A stretch of DNA of 64,000 nucleotides from DATLGB01 sp963726825 (GTDB lineage Bacteria > Actinomycetota > Thermoleophilia > Solirubrobacterales > Solirubrobacteraceae), in assembly GCA_963726825.1 (NCBI GenBank), contig CAVSDT010000002.1, forward strand, positions 868,001 through 932,000, written 5' to 3'. This document shows, piece by piece, positions 41,926 to 52,129 of this stretch (positions are counted from its first letter, which is position 1; each line of letters begins with the position of its first letter). Below the pieces are notes generated by a model. The model was not told the DNA's origin and ran no database searches. It was given only the letters and a program-made list of their open reading frames with translations. The translations under genes and the position numbers were made by a program.

Positions 41926-41959
41926 TCCGCTTGGCCGACGGCCCTCCGGTGCCGACCCC

Positions 41960-42781
41960 ATGGCCATGCGTCTCACCTTCGGCCGCCGCGAGGAGGCCGC
42001 GTCCCCACTGGCATCGACTCTCGCACTCGGTCCCCGGCCCACACCCGTTCCCGCTCCGCTGCTGGCCCCCGTCGGGCCCGCCGGCGAACCCGCTCTCGGC
42101 GACGAGCAGCGCGCCCTGGCCGCCCGCATGGTCGTGCTCATGCGCGGCCCTCTCGCCCACGCCGGGGGCGTGGTGGAGGCGCTGCTCGGCGGCAGCGCCG
42201 GCCGGCTCCCCGGCGCCGTGCACTCGCACCTCTTCGGCGTCGCGGAGGACACGCTGCGCCTGCGCAAGGCGATCGAGGACCTCGACGCGCTCGTGCGCCT
42301 CGAGCCCCACGACGCCGGCGACGTCCGCCTGATGATCGCGGCCGACTGGCTGCGCCGGTCGGTCGAGCTGCACCGCGATCGCGTCGAGTCCCGGGGCGTG
42401 ACGCTGCAGCTGCGCGAGCCCGAGCCCGACCTGCTGGTCCGCGGCGTCCCGGACGCGCTCGACGGCGCGCTCTTCCAGCTGCTCGACAACGCGATCAACG
42501 CGACCCGGGGCGGCGGCGAGATCACCGTCGAGGCGGCGGCGGACGGCCAGCGCCTGCTCGTGCGCGTGCGCGACGACGGGATGGGCTTCGACGCGACGGA
42601 GGCCTCCAAGCTCACGGGGTGCTTCGTGCGCTCGCGGATCGCGGAGGCCCGGTCGGTCCCGGGGCTGGGGATCGGCCTGTTCCTCGCGGACCGGATCGCG
42701 CACCAGCACGGCGGCGCCGTGATGCTGCGCGGCGAGGCGGGCGCGGGCGCGACCGCCTGGCTCGAGCTGCCCCAGGCCTAG
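41960..42781 (+). CDS. Orphan histidine-kinase-type ATPase protein
   Basis: The 273-residue cytoplasmic protein has a clear HATPase_c domain in its C-terminal half: N-box LLDNAINATRGGGE, G1-box RDDGMGFD and G2-box GLGIGLFLADRIAHQHGG. The N-terminal half is helical and contains MRGPLAHAGGVVEAL, where the His could be a phospho-acceptor, but a full H-box (H-E-x-R-T/N) is not seen. There is no membrane segment and no response regulator alongside. It may be a cytoplasmic kinase or an anti-sigma-like kinase. It lies between dxs and tlyA, 34 nt from each, and could be read through. Confidence 0.75.
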   Translation: MAMRLTFGRREEAASPLASTLALGPRPTPVPAPLLAPVGPAGEPALGDEQRALAARMVVLMRGPLAHAGGVVEALLGGSAGRLPGAVHSHLFGVAEDTLRLRKAIEDLDALVRLEPHDAGDVRLMIAADWLRRSVELHRDRVESRGVTLQLREPEPDLLVRGVPDALDGALFQLLDNAINATRGGGEITVEAAADGQRLLVRVRDDGMGFDATEASKLTGCFVRSRIAEARSVPGLGIGLFLADRIAHQHGGAVMLRGEAGAGATAWLELPQA

Positions 42782-42814
42782 CGGGCGCCGCCGGGCGGGT
42801 ACCGTCTCGGGCCA

Positions 42815-43606
42815 ATGGCCCGGGTGCGTCTCGACTCCCTGCTGACCGACCGCGGGCACTTCGGCTCCCGGTCACGGGCCGCCGCGGCCGTCCTGGCGGG
42901 CGACGTGCTGCTGCTGCCGGGCCGCCGGCGGGCGGAGAAGCCAGGCCAGCTCGTCGCCGACGACGTCGAGCTCGAGCTCGCGGAGCCGATGCCCTACGTC
43001 TCCCGCGGCGGGATCAAGCTCGCCAACGCGCTCGATGCGCTCGGAGTCGACGTCGCGGGCCGCCGGGCGATCGACGTGGGCGCCTCTACCGGCGGCTTCA
43101 CGGACTGCCTGCTGCAACGCGGCACGGCGGCGGTGACGTGCATCGACGTCGCCTACGGCGAGCTGGACTGGAAGCTGCGCGAGGACGACCGCGTGACGGT
43201 GCTCGAGCGCACGAACGCCCGGGCGCTGGCCGCCGCGGACCTGCCGTGGACGCCGGACCTGCTCGTCGCCGACGTCTCGTTCATCTCCCTTGCCAAGGTG
43301 CTGCCCGCCGTGCTGGCGTGCATGGGACCGACGTGGGACGGGCTCGCGATGGTCAAGCCGCAGTTCGAGGTCGGCCGCGACCGCGTCGGCAAGGGCGGCG
43401 TGGTCTCCGATCCGCAGCTGCGCCGGTCCGCGCTCGTGGCCGTCGCGGCGGCCGCCGTCGACTGCGGCGCGGCCGTGCTCGGCTTCGCGTCCTCCGGGCT
43501 GCCGGGCCCCAAGGGCAACCGCGAGTCCTTCGTGTGGCTGGCCGAGGGCGGCCGCGAGGGCGCCCAGGACGACCTCGAGGCCGCGGCGCGCGTGGTGGAG
43601 CCGTGA
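42815..43606 (+). CDS. tlyA: TlyA-family rRNA methyltransferase / hemolysin A-like
   Basis: The 263-residue product has an S4 RNA-binding domain (residues about 1-60, VRLDSLLTDRGHFGSRSRAA) and an FtsJ-type methyltransferase domain. The SAM site is IDVGASTGGFTDCLLQRG, preceded by YVSRGGIKLANAL, with VADVSFISL and KPQFEVGRD as later motifs. In mycobacteria TlyA methylates 16S and 23S rRNA at two cytidines. ATG 42815 follows TACCGT by 9 nt. Its stop overlaps the nadK start (GTGA). Confidence 0.92.
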   Translation: MARVRLDSLLTDRGHFGSRSRAAAAVLAGDVLLLPGRRRAEKPGQLVADDVELELAEPMPYVSRGGIKLANALDALGVDVAGRRAIDVGASTGGFTDCLLQRGTAAVTCIDVAYGELDWKLREDDRVTVLERTNARALAAADLPWTPDLLVADVSFISLAKVLPAVLACMGPTWDGLAMVKPQFEVGRDRVGKGGVVSDPQLRRSALVAVAAAAVDCGAAVLGFASSGLPGPKGNRESFVWLAEGGREGAQDDLEAAARVVEP

Positions 43607-44445
43607 AGGTCTCGCTCCTCACCCGGCGCGGCGGCGCCGTCTCGGCGGAGGTGCTGGCCGCCCTGCGCGCGTCGGCGGCGGCCGCCGGGGCGACCCTGCA
43701 CGCCGCCCCGACCGACCCGAACGTCGCGGCGCTCGGCGAGGCCGGGATCCCGTGCGACGAGGGGGACCGGTCGGACTTCGACCTCTGCCTCGTCCTGGGA
43801 GGGGACGGGACGATCCTGACGGCGCTGCGCGAGTTCGCCGGCACCGACGTCCCGGTCTTCGCGGTCAACTACGGCGAGGTGGGCTTCCTCGCCACGGTCG
43901 AGCCCTCCGACCCGCGTGCCGCGTTCGACCGCGCGATGGCGGGCGACTTCGAGACGATGACGATGCCGTCGATGTCGTTCGCCACCGAGGAGGACCCGTG
44001 GCTGGCGTTCAACGACATCTCCGTGCACCGCCAGGCCGGCGGCCGCGTCGCCGATCTCGCCTACGCGCTGGGCGGGGAGGAGATCGGGCGGGTGCGCTGC
44101 GACGGGCTCGTGGTCTGCACGCCGGCGGGGTCGACGGGCTACAACCTCGCCAACGGCGGCCCGGTCCTGGCCTGGGGCGTCGAGGGCTTCGTCGTGTCCT
44201 TCATCGCGCCGCACTCCTTCACCGCCCGGGCGCTCGTGGTCGCCCCGGGGGACGCGTTGACGATCTCCAACGCGTCCTCGGAGGACGACGTGGAGGTCCA
44301 CGTCGACGGGCGGCCGGCGCGCAAGCTGCGCCCGTCGGGCTCGATCACCCTGCGCTTCGCCGAGTCGCACGCCCGGCTGGCCCAGCTGCCCGACGCGTCG
44401 TTCTACCACCGGCTGCGGCAGGTCTTCGGCCGACTGGCGCGCTGA
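43603..44445 (+). CDS. nadK: NAD kinase
   Basis: The 280-residue enzyme phosphorylates NAD to NADP. The family motif LGGDGTILTALREF (GGDG) is present, NE/D site FNDISVHR, and the NAD-binding TPAGSTGYNLANGGP. The C-terminal beta region has FIAPHSFTARALVVAPGD. GTG 43603 overlaps tlyA by 4 nt. In Gram-positive genomes tlyA, nadK and recN are usually adjacent, as here. Confidence 0.95.
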   Translation: MKVSLLTRRGGAVSAEVLAALRASAAAAGATLHAAPTDPNVAALGEAGIPCDEGDRSDFDLCLVLGGDGTILTALREFAGTDVPVFAVNYGEVGFLATVEPSDPRAAFDRAMAGDFETMTMPSMSFATEEDPWLAFNDISVHRQAGGRVADLAYALGGEEIGRVRCDGLVVCTPAGSTGYNLANGGPVLAWGVEGFVVSFIAPHSFTARALVVAPGDALTISNASSEDDVEVHVDGRPARKLRPSGSITLRFAESHARLAQLPDASFYHRLRQVFGRLAR

Positions 44446-44463
44446 ACCGCGCCAGACTGCGAC

Positions 44464-44477
44464 AGAACACGCGTTCG
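44464..44477 (+). promoter_or_regulatory. LexA (SOS) box upstream of recN
   Basis: AGAACACGCGTTCG contains the palindrome GAAC-N4-GTTC typical of actinobacterial and Gram-positive LexA sites. It lies just upstream of the expected -35 for the -10 TACAAC at 44503-44508, which is followed after 6 nt by the GTG start. Confidence 0.65.
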
Positions 44478-44514
44478 CGTCCGTTCCGTCCTGGCGGCGC
44501 GGTACAACGCGTGT

Positions 44515-46203
44515 GTGCTGCATGAGCTGCGTGTCGAGAACCTCCTGCTGATCGAGCGGGCCGAGCTGCGTCTGGGCGCGGGCCTGAACGTGCTGACGGG
44601 CGAGACGGGTGCGGGCAAGACGGTGCTCGCCCACGCGCTCGACCTGCTGCTGGGCGGCAAGCCGCGTTCGGGGATCGTCCGTCCGGGGGCGTCGGAGGCC
44701 TACGTCGAGGGCGTCTTCGAGGTGCCGGACGACCTGCGCGCGCAGTTCGGGGACCGGCTGGGGCCCGACGCGGAGGAGGTCGTGCTGGCGCGCCGGGTCA
44801 CGGCGGAGGGCCGCACACGCGCCTACGTCGCGGGCCGGTCCGCCACGGCGGGCGACCTGCGCGACCTCGGCGGGGCGCTCCTGAGCTTCTACGGACAGCA
44901 CGAGCACCGCAAGCTGACGGTGGGGGCGGCCCAGCTGGCGATCCTCGACGGCTTCTGCGGTCCCGAGCACGCCGGTCGGCTGGCGCGCTGCGCCGACGCC
45001 TACGGCCGCGAGCGCAGCGCGCGTGCGTCGCTGGAGGAGCTGCGGGAGCGCGCGGGCGCACGCGACCGGGAGCTCGACCTGCTCGAGTGGGAGCTCAAGG
45101 AGATCGAGGACGCCGAGCCGTCCGAGGCCGAGCAGGACGAGCTGCTGGCCGAGCGCGAGCGGCTGCGCCACGCGGAGGGGCTGCGCGCCGCCGTGGCCGG
45201 CGGGCTGGCGGGGTTGGACGGCGCCGACGGCGACTTCGAGTCCGCGCCGGGCGCGCTGCTGATGCTCGGCGCCGCCGCCCAGGGCCTCGAGGCGGTCGCG
45301 GGCGTGGACCCGGAGCTCGACGCGCTGGCCGCCCGGCTGACGGCCTTGAGTCTCGAGGCCGAGGACGTCGCGGGGGACCTGCGCCGCTACGCGGAGGGCG
45401 TCGACGCGCCCCCGGGGCGGCTCGAGGTCGTCGAGGAGCGCCTCGCGCTGCTGGACCGGCTGGAGCGCAAGCACGGCGGCACGCTCGCCGACGTGCTGGC
45501 CTACGCCGAGCGCTGCCGCGAGCGGCGCGACCTCCTGACGGGGGTCGAGGAGGCGATGGAGGCCGCCACCGCGTCGGCCGAGGCGGCGCGGGCCGCGCTC
45601 GAGGCCGAGGCGGCCGCGCTGCACGAGGCTCGTGCAGCGGCGGCGGACACGCTGGCCTCGGCCGTCAAGGCCCGGCTGGCCGACCTCGCGATGGAGGGCG
45701 CGACGTTCTCGGCGCAGCTGCGCGAGCGCGACCCGGGGCCGACGGGCGGCGACGAGGTCGAGTTCGTGATCGCCCCCAACCCCGGTGTCCCGGCGGGTCC
45801 GCTGCGCGAGATCGCCTCCGGCGGCGAGCTCTCCCGCGTGATGCTCGCGCTGATGAGCGTCGCGGCCGAGGGGCTCGAGGGCGGTGGCGCCGGCGCCGGC
45901 GTGCTCGTCTTCGACGAGATCGACGCGGGGATCGGCGGGCAGACGGCCCGGGCGGTGGGCGAGCGCCTGCGTGCTCTCGCCGAGGCGCGTCAGGTCATCT
46001 GCATCACGCACCTGCCGCAGATCGCCTCCCTCGCCGAGCGCCACTTCCGCATCGAGAAGGACACGGGCGCCGACACCGCCCGCACGACCGTCACGGCCCT
46101 GCGCAAGCAGGAGGTCGTCGGGGAGCTCGTGCGCATGCTCGGCGCCGAGGACACCGACGTGGCCGCGCGCCGGCACGCGAAGGAGCTGCTCAAGGCGGCG
46201 TGA
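44515..46203 (+). CDS. recN: DNA repair protein RecN
   Basis: The 562-residue SMC-like ATPase acts at double-strand breaks. Walker A GETGAGKTVLAHALD (about 29-43) is followed by two long coiled arms (about 160-350) and then the signature IASGGELSRVMLALMS and Walker B VLVFDEIDAGIGGQTA. ITHLPQIASLAERHF holds the later histidine loop. Length is typical (550-570). GTG 44515 (VLHELRVENLLLIERAEL) gives the exact family N-terminus, with TACAAC 6 nt upstream, so the message is probably leaderless. A LexA box is 38 nt upstream, fitting SOS control. Confidence 0.95.
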   Translation: MLHELRVENLLLIERAELRLGAGLNVLTGETGAGKTVLAHALDLLLGGKPRSGIVRPGASEAYVEGVFEVPDDLRAQFGDRLGPDAEEVVLARRVTAEGRTRAYVAGRSATAGDLRDLGGALLSFYGQHEHRKLTVGAAQLAILDGFCGPEHAGRLARCADAYGRERSARASLEELRERAGARDRELDLLEWELKEIEDAEPSEAEQDELLAERERLRHAEGLRAAVAGGLAGLDGADGDFESAPGALLMLGAAAQGLEAVAGVDPELDALAARLTALSLEAEDVAGDLRRYAEGVDAPPGRLEVVEERLALLDRLERKHGGTLADVLAYAERCRERRDLLTGVEEAMEAATASAEAARAALEAEAAALHEARAAAADTLASAVKARLADLAMEGATFSAQLRERDPGPTGGDEVEFVIAPNPGVPAGPLREIASGGELSRVMLALMSVAAEGLEGGGAGAGVLVFDEIDAGIGGQTARAVGERLRALAEARQVICITHLPQIASLAERHFRIEKDTGADTARTTVTALRKQEVVGELVRMLGAEDTDVAARRHAKELLKAA

Positions 46204-46315
46204 TCCACGGCAGCGTCGCCGTCGCGAACCCCGCAGTTTGCGGCCTCACGCCCGCTGGGGGTGAGTCGGGAAGGGGGTTGCCGCCGGGGGCCGGTCTAGG
46301 CTTGAGCACCAACAG

Positions 46316-48030
<1,715 letters not shown>

Positions 48031-48031
<1 letters not shown>

Positions 48032-49194
48032 TGCGCCCGGCGTCCGACGTCGAGAAGGAGCGGCTGGGGGAGACCTTCGCGGCGCTGTGCGCGATCTCGA
48101 GCCCGTTCGGGCACGAGCGCGAGTGCGCGGACTGGATCCGGGCGGAGCTCGAGTCGATCGGCCTCGACGTGACCGAGGACGGGGCCGCGCAGGCCGCCGG
48201 CGCCGAGTGCGGCAACCTCCTGGCCCGCCTGCCGAGCGCACGCTCCGAGCGCTCGGTCCTGCTCTGCGGCCACATGGACACGGTGCCCGACCTGCCGCCG
48301 ATCACCCCCGAGGTGGTCGACGGCTTCTGGGTCAACACCTCCGAGGGCATCCTCGGCGCCGACAACAAGGCCGCGCTGGCCGTGATGATCGAGGTCGCCC
48401 GCCGGGTCCGCGCGGAGACGGCCCCGATCGGCCTCGAGCTGCTGTTCACCGTGTCGGAGGAGAACGCCCTGGCCGGCGCCAAGCGCTTCGACGTCGAGGC
48501 GCTCCGATCCGACTACGGCTACGTGTTCGACCAGGCGACGTCGATCGGCGAGATCGTCGTGGCCTCCCCGACGTACTTCCGCATCGCGGCCGACTTCCAC
48601 GGGCAGCCCGCCCACGCCGGTGTCCGCCCCGAGGCCGGCAGGAGCGCGATCCTCGCCGCCACGCACGCGATCGGCCGCATGCCCCACGGCCGCCTGGACG
48701 CCGAGACGACCGCCAACGTCGGCTTCATCCACAGCGGCACACCGTCGGCCACGAACGTCGTCCCCGCTCGCTGCTCGCTGCTCGCCGAGGCCCGCTCGAT
48801 CGACCCCGACAAGGTCGAGGCCGTCGTGGCCGACATGGTCGACGCGCTGCACGACGGCGCCGCGGCCGCGGAGTGCGACGTCGACGTCACCGTCGAGAAG
48901 CTGTTCACCGGCTACCGCTTCGGGCCGAACGAGCCGGCCGTGCTCGTCGCCGAGGCGGCCCTCGCCGCCACCGGCTTCGAGCCGCGACGGATCGTCACGG
49001 GCGGCGGTGCCGACGGCAACGCGTTCATCGCCAAGGGCTTCCCGTGCGTCTGCCTCGCCAACGGCACCGAGCGCAACCACCAGGCGGACGAGCGGGTGTC
49101 CGTCTCCGCCCTCGAGGCGATGCTCGACGTCGCCCTCGCGGTGCTCGACGCGGCCGCCGAGCGCGAGCCCGCGCCGCCGTCCGTCGCGGCCTGA
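48031..49194 (+). CDS. M20-family peptidase (tripeptidase PepT-like)
   Basis: The 387-residue zinc peptidase. Metal ligands are in LLCGHMDTVPDLPP (His, Asp), ILGADNKAALAVMIEVAR (bridging Asp), TVSEENALAGAKRFD (catalytic Glu and ligand) and the late CLANGTERNHQADE (His). The lid/dimer domain lies at about residues 185-285 with HAGVRPEAGRSAILAA. PepT-like enzymes cut tripeptides; related carboxypeptidases are also possible. GTG 48031 overlaps the pyrG stop. Confidence 0.88.
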
Positions 49195-49219
49195 TCGCGC
49201 CTGCGACGATGCGCGCCCT

Positions 49220-49756
49220 ATGAGCGCACGCTTCGAACGCCTCGCCTCCCAGACCCGCTTCGAGGGGCGGATCGTCAGCGTCCGCGAGGACCGCTTCCGC
49301 TACGAGGACGGCGGGGAGGCCGACCGCGAGATCGTGGTGCACCCCGGGGCGGTCGCCGTCGTCTGCCACGACGAGGAGCAGCTGTTCCTCGTCGCCCAGC
49401 CGCGTGAGGCGATCGGGATCCCCGACTTCCTCGAGCTGCCGGCCGGCAAGTTCGACGTCGCCGGCGAGCCGCCGCTCGAGACCGCCAGGCGCGAGCTCGC
49501 GGAGGAGATCGGCAAGGCCGCCGGCCGCTGGGAGGAGCTGAAGGTCTTCTACGGCTCCGCGGGGTTCTCGAACGAGCAGGTCCACGTCTGGCTGGCCACC
49601 GATCTGCACGACGTCGCGCGGCCCGACACGGGCGAGGAGGAGCGCATCGACCTCATCACCTGGCCGCTGGCCGACCTCGACGGGTTGATCGCGACGGTCA
49701 CCGACGCCAAGACGCTGATCGGCCTGTGGGAGCTGCGCCGCCGCCGGGAGGGATGA
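49220..49756 (+). CDS. NUDIX hydrolase, ADP-ribose pyrophosphatase type
   Basis: The 178-residue enzyme has the Nudix box GEPPLETARRELAEEIGK (about residues 81-98) and upstream ELPAGKFD, the adenosine-ribose site of the ADP-ribose pyrophosphatase subgroup. The N-terminal beta region EGRIVSVREDRFRYEDGGEA forms the usual swapped dimer arm. It stands between pyrG and xerD, as NudF-type genes do in mycobacteria. ATG 49220 is 25 nt after the peptidase stop. Confidence 0.9.
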   Translation: MSARFERLASQTRFEGRIVSVREDRFRYEDGGEADREIVVHPGAVAVVCHDEEQLFLVAQPREAIGIPDFLELPAGKFDVAGEPPLETARRELAEEIGKAAGRWEELKVFYGSAGFSNEQVHVWLATDLHDVARPDTGEEERIDLITWPLADLDGLIATVTDAKTLIGLWELRRRREG

Positions 49757-49850
49757 GCCGGCGTCCTGCGGCTGACCGCGACGCCGCGTGCGTGCGCCGG
49801 GCCACACCCGGCGGCGGTTCGACGCCCGCGCGGGCGGAGAGCCCGCAGGG

Positions 49851-50222
49851 ATGAGGCGCCTCCGGACCCTGTGCACCGTCGTCGTCGCCGCGTCGGCGCT
49901 CCTCGCCGCCCCGGCGGCCCCGCAGGCCGCCGCGGCCCGCACCGTCCAGCCGGCGGCGGCGCTCGCCCTCCACGCGCCGCCGTTCGCCGCCGGCGGTGCG
50001 GGATCGGCCCGCTTCGGGCGCTCCCGCGGCTTCGGTCGCTCCTCCCGCGGCTTCAGCCGGCCCCGGTACCGCACCCGGGGTCGCGGGGGCTTCGGCCGCG
50101 GGTTCTTCACCGGCTGGTTCGTCGGGCACCTGTTCGGCTACGGCTTCGGCTTCGGGTTCCCGCTGTGGCCGTTCTGGCTGCTGCTGATCCTCTTCCTCCT
50201 GCGCCGCAACCGCCGTCGCTAG
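49851..50222 (+). CDS. Small exported Arg/Gly/Phe-rich membrane-anchored protein
   Basis: The 123-residue product has a signal peptide (RRLRTLCTVVVAASALLAAPAAPQAAAA), an Arg-Gly-Ser-Phe-rich middle (FGRSRGFGRSSRGFSRPRYRT), and a C-terminal hydrophobic segment of about 28 residues with repeated Gly-Phe (GYGFGFGFPLWPFWLLLIL) ending in basic RRNRRR, a stop-transfer pattern. It looks like a small surface protein whose C-terminus is inside. I do not recognise the family. ATG 49851 was chosen because it gives the signal peptide directly; the stop overlaps that of the DUF2236 gene on the other strand. Confidence 0.6.
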   Translation: MRRLRTLCTVVVAASALLAAPAAPQAAAARTVQPAAALALHAPPFAAGGAGSARFGRSRGFGRSSRGFSRPRYRTRGRGGFGRGFFTGWFVGHLFGYGFGFGFPLWPFWLLLILFLLRRNRRR

Positions 50223-51361
50223 GCGGCCTGCGCCAGCGGCGCCCGCTCGACGTCCGGCGGCGCGACCGGCGCCACCGGCGCGCCGGTCAGCGTGAGGAAG
50301 CGGCGGACGGCCGCGAGCTCCAGCGCGGCGAGGCGCTCGTCGGAGCCGAGCATCCCCGAGGCCCGGGCGAGGTCGCGGACGCGCTGGGCGGGGCGCAGGA
50401 GCGGCACCAGGGGCGCGGGCGTCAGGCGCGGCACGTCGAGCCGGTCGGCCATGGCATGGCCCATCCAGCGGCGCGTGAAGCCGCCCGCGATCCGCGCGCC
50501 GACCCCGCGGGTGAGCGCACCCGCAGGCCCCGGCAGGCGGTCCTGCAGCGGCAGTCCCCGCTCCAGCAGGGCGCGCATCAGGCGGGGCGAGTCCTCGCAC
50601 GGTCCGTCGCTGAGCGTGAGGACGGCGGCGACGGACGCCCGGGCGGCGGCTGCATCGCGCGGCAGCAGGTCCTCCGGTACGCCCATGAGGAACCCGACGG
50701 TCGCCCACAGGTTCACGATCGCGTCCTCCTCCGCGGCGCTGAAGCGCACGCCGAGGTCGGCGAGCGCGCGCATCGGGATCACGCAGAACCCGCCGATGGC
50801 GGTGGCGAAGCCATCCGCCGCGCTGATCGGCTCGCCCCAGGCGTCCGCGTCCCACCAGTCGCTCCGGCGCAGTCGCGCCCGGACGAGCGCGTGGACGAGC
50901 CGCACCCGCAGCGTCGCCGCCCAGCCGCCGGCGCCGGTCCGCAGCCCGCCCGGTGCCGTTGCCGCCACGACCCAGCGCGACGTCTCCGCGAGGCGCCGCG
51001 CGGCCATCCGCTCGAGCCGGCCCGTTGCCGCCAGCGGCCGCGACAGGCGCGCATCCTGGTAGCCGAACGCGAGCGACCCGTAGGTCAGGGCGAGGAACAG
51101 CGCCGGCGAGCCGACCCGCCAGAACGCGACGGCACCGCGGTCGGCCAGCGCCGGGTCGAGCCACGCGGGCAGGTCGCGGGCGCCGTCCAGCAGGATCCCG
51201 AGCTCCGTCACCGTGGTCGGCGCACCGGCGAGCGCGCGCTCGAAGGCGGCCCACCCCGCGCCGCCCGGCAGGCGCGCGAAGGCCGCGACGACGGCATCGG
51301 CTGTCGGGTCACCCAGGCGGGTGGCGGCTTCGAGCCGGGGGATGAGCGAAGATCCGGACAC
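50219..51361 (-). CDS. DUF2236 oxygenase-like (MpaB / latex-clearing protein family) protein
   Basis: The 380-residue helical protein resembles the DUF2236 (MpaB) family of heme-dependent oxygenases. Family segments are PALFLALTYGSLAFGYQDA, WDADAWGEPISAADGFATAIGGF and EEDAIVNLWATVGFLMGVPEDLLP. Whether it binds heme or cleaves rubber-like polymers is not shown; candidate histidines are few (HALVRARLRRSDWW and GHAMADRL). GTG 51361 is the start. It is divergent from a TetR gene 66 bp away, whose product probably controls it through the dyad at 51366-51395. Confidence 0.75.
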   Translation of the reverse strand: MSGSSLIPRLEAATRLGDPTADAVVAAFARLPGGAGWAAFERALAGAPTTVTELGILLDGARDLPAWLDPALADRGAVAFWRVGSPALFLALTYGSLAFGYQDARLSRPLAATGRLERMAARRLAETSRWVVAATAPGGLRTGAGGWAATLRVRLVHALVRARLRRSDWWDADAWGEPISAADGFATAIGGFCVIPMRALADLGVRFSAAEEDAIVNLWATVGFLMGVPEDLLPRDAAAARASVAAVLTLSDGPCEDSPRLMRALLERGLPLQDRLPGPAGALTRGVGARIAGGFTRRWMGHAMADRLDVPRLTPAPLVPLLRPAQRVRDLARASGMLGSDERLAALELAAVRRFLTLTGAPVAPVAPPDVERAPLAQAA

Positions 51362-51365
51362 GTCG

Positions 51366-51395
51366 GTTTCCCGAACCCTACGCCGATCGGGAAAC
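51366..51395. promoter_or_regulatory. Probable TetR operator between the DUF2236 and TetR genes
   Basis: A 9-bp inverted repeat GTTTCCCGA (51366-51374) / TCGGGAAAC (51387-51395) spaced by 12 bases. It lies in the 66-bp divergent gap, where TAGGGT hexamers for both directions also sit (51414-51419 for tetR). Confidence 0.65.
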
Positions 51396-51427
51396 GCATG
51401 TCGCCCGATCACGTAGGGTGCTGTTCC

Positions 51428-52072
51428 GTGAACGCGACCCGGGTCTACGCCGGCCGTCCGGCCGGGGCCCGCCGGGCCGACCGGCGCGAGCGGCTGCTCG
51501 CCGCCGGGCTCGAGCTGCTCGGCACGGGCGGGCGGGACGCGATGACCGTGCGGGCGGTCTGCGGCCACGCCGGCGTGACGTCGCGGATGTTCTACGAGGC
51601 CTTCGCCGACACCGACGCGCTGACCGTGGCGGTGTTCGACGCCGTGGTGGGGGAGGCGCGCGAACTCCTGCTCGCGGCCCTCGCGGACGCTGCCCCCGAC
51701 CCGGCCGCGCAGGCGCGCGCCGCGCTGCAGACGTTCATCACGGCGCTGACCGACGACCCGCGCCGGGCGCGGGTCGCCGTCGTCGAGGCCCGGGCCAACC
51801 CGGCGCTCATCGCCAGGCGCGCCGCCACCATGCGCGACCTCACGGCGCTCATCGCCGCACACGGCCGCGCCACCTACCGGCCCCCGGGCGAGGCGGCGCC
51901 CCTGGTGGATGCGACGGCCACGCTCCTGGCCGGCGGCCTCACGGAGCTCCTGGTCGCCTGGCTCGACGGGGGGCTGGCGCACACGCGCGAGGCCCTGATC
52001 GACGACTGCGTGGCGCTGTTCATGGCGACCGTCGAGGGCGCCGTGGCCGTCGGCGCGGCCCGCACCCGCTGA
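51428..52072 (+). CDS. TetR-family transcriptional regulator
   Basis: The 214-residue repressor has an N-terminal helix-turn-helix (RERLLAAGLELLGTGGRDAM, VRAVCGHAGVTSRMFYEAFADTDAL; recognition helix VTSRMFYEAF) and a helical ligand domain. No specific ligand can be told. GTG 51428 is 8 nt after TAGGGT. By position it is a local regulator of the DUF2236 gene and itself. Confidence 0.88.
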   Translation: MNATRVYAGRPAGARRADRRERLLAAGLELLGTGGRDAMTVRAVCGHAGVTSRMFYEAFADTDALTVAVFDAVVGEARELLLAALADAAPDPAAQARAALQTFITALTDDPRRARVAVVEARANPALIARRAATMRDLTALIAAHGRATYRPPGEAAPLVDATATLLAGGLTELLVAWLDGGLAHTREALIDDCVALFMATVEGAVAVGAARTR

Positions 52073-52129
52073 ACGGGGGGTTGCACCGCGAAGGCCCGGC
52101 CGCGGCGGGCGGCGAACACTCCCAGCACG

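Noticed and set aside
46204..46315. A regulatory attenuator before pyrG
   Set aside because: The 112-bp gap has only a weak TTGCCG/TAGGCT pair with 13-nt spacing. No run of early Gs or terminator typical of pyrG attenuation is seen.
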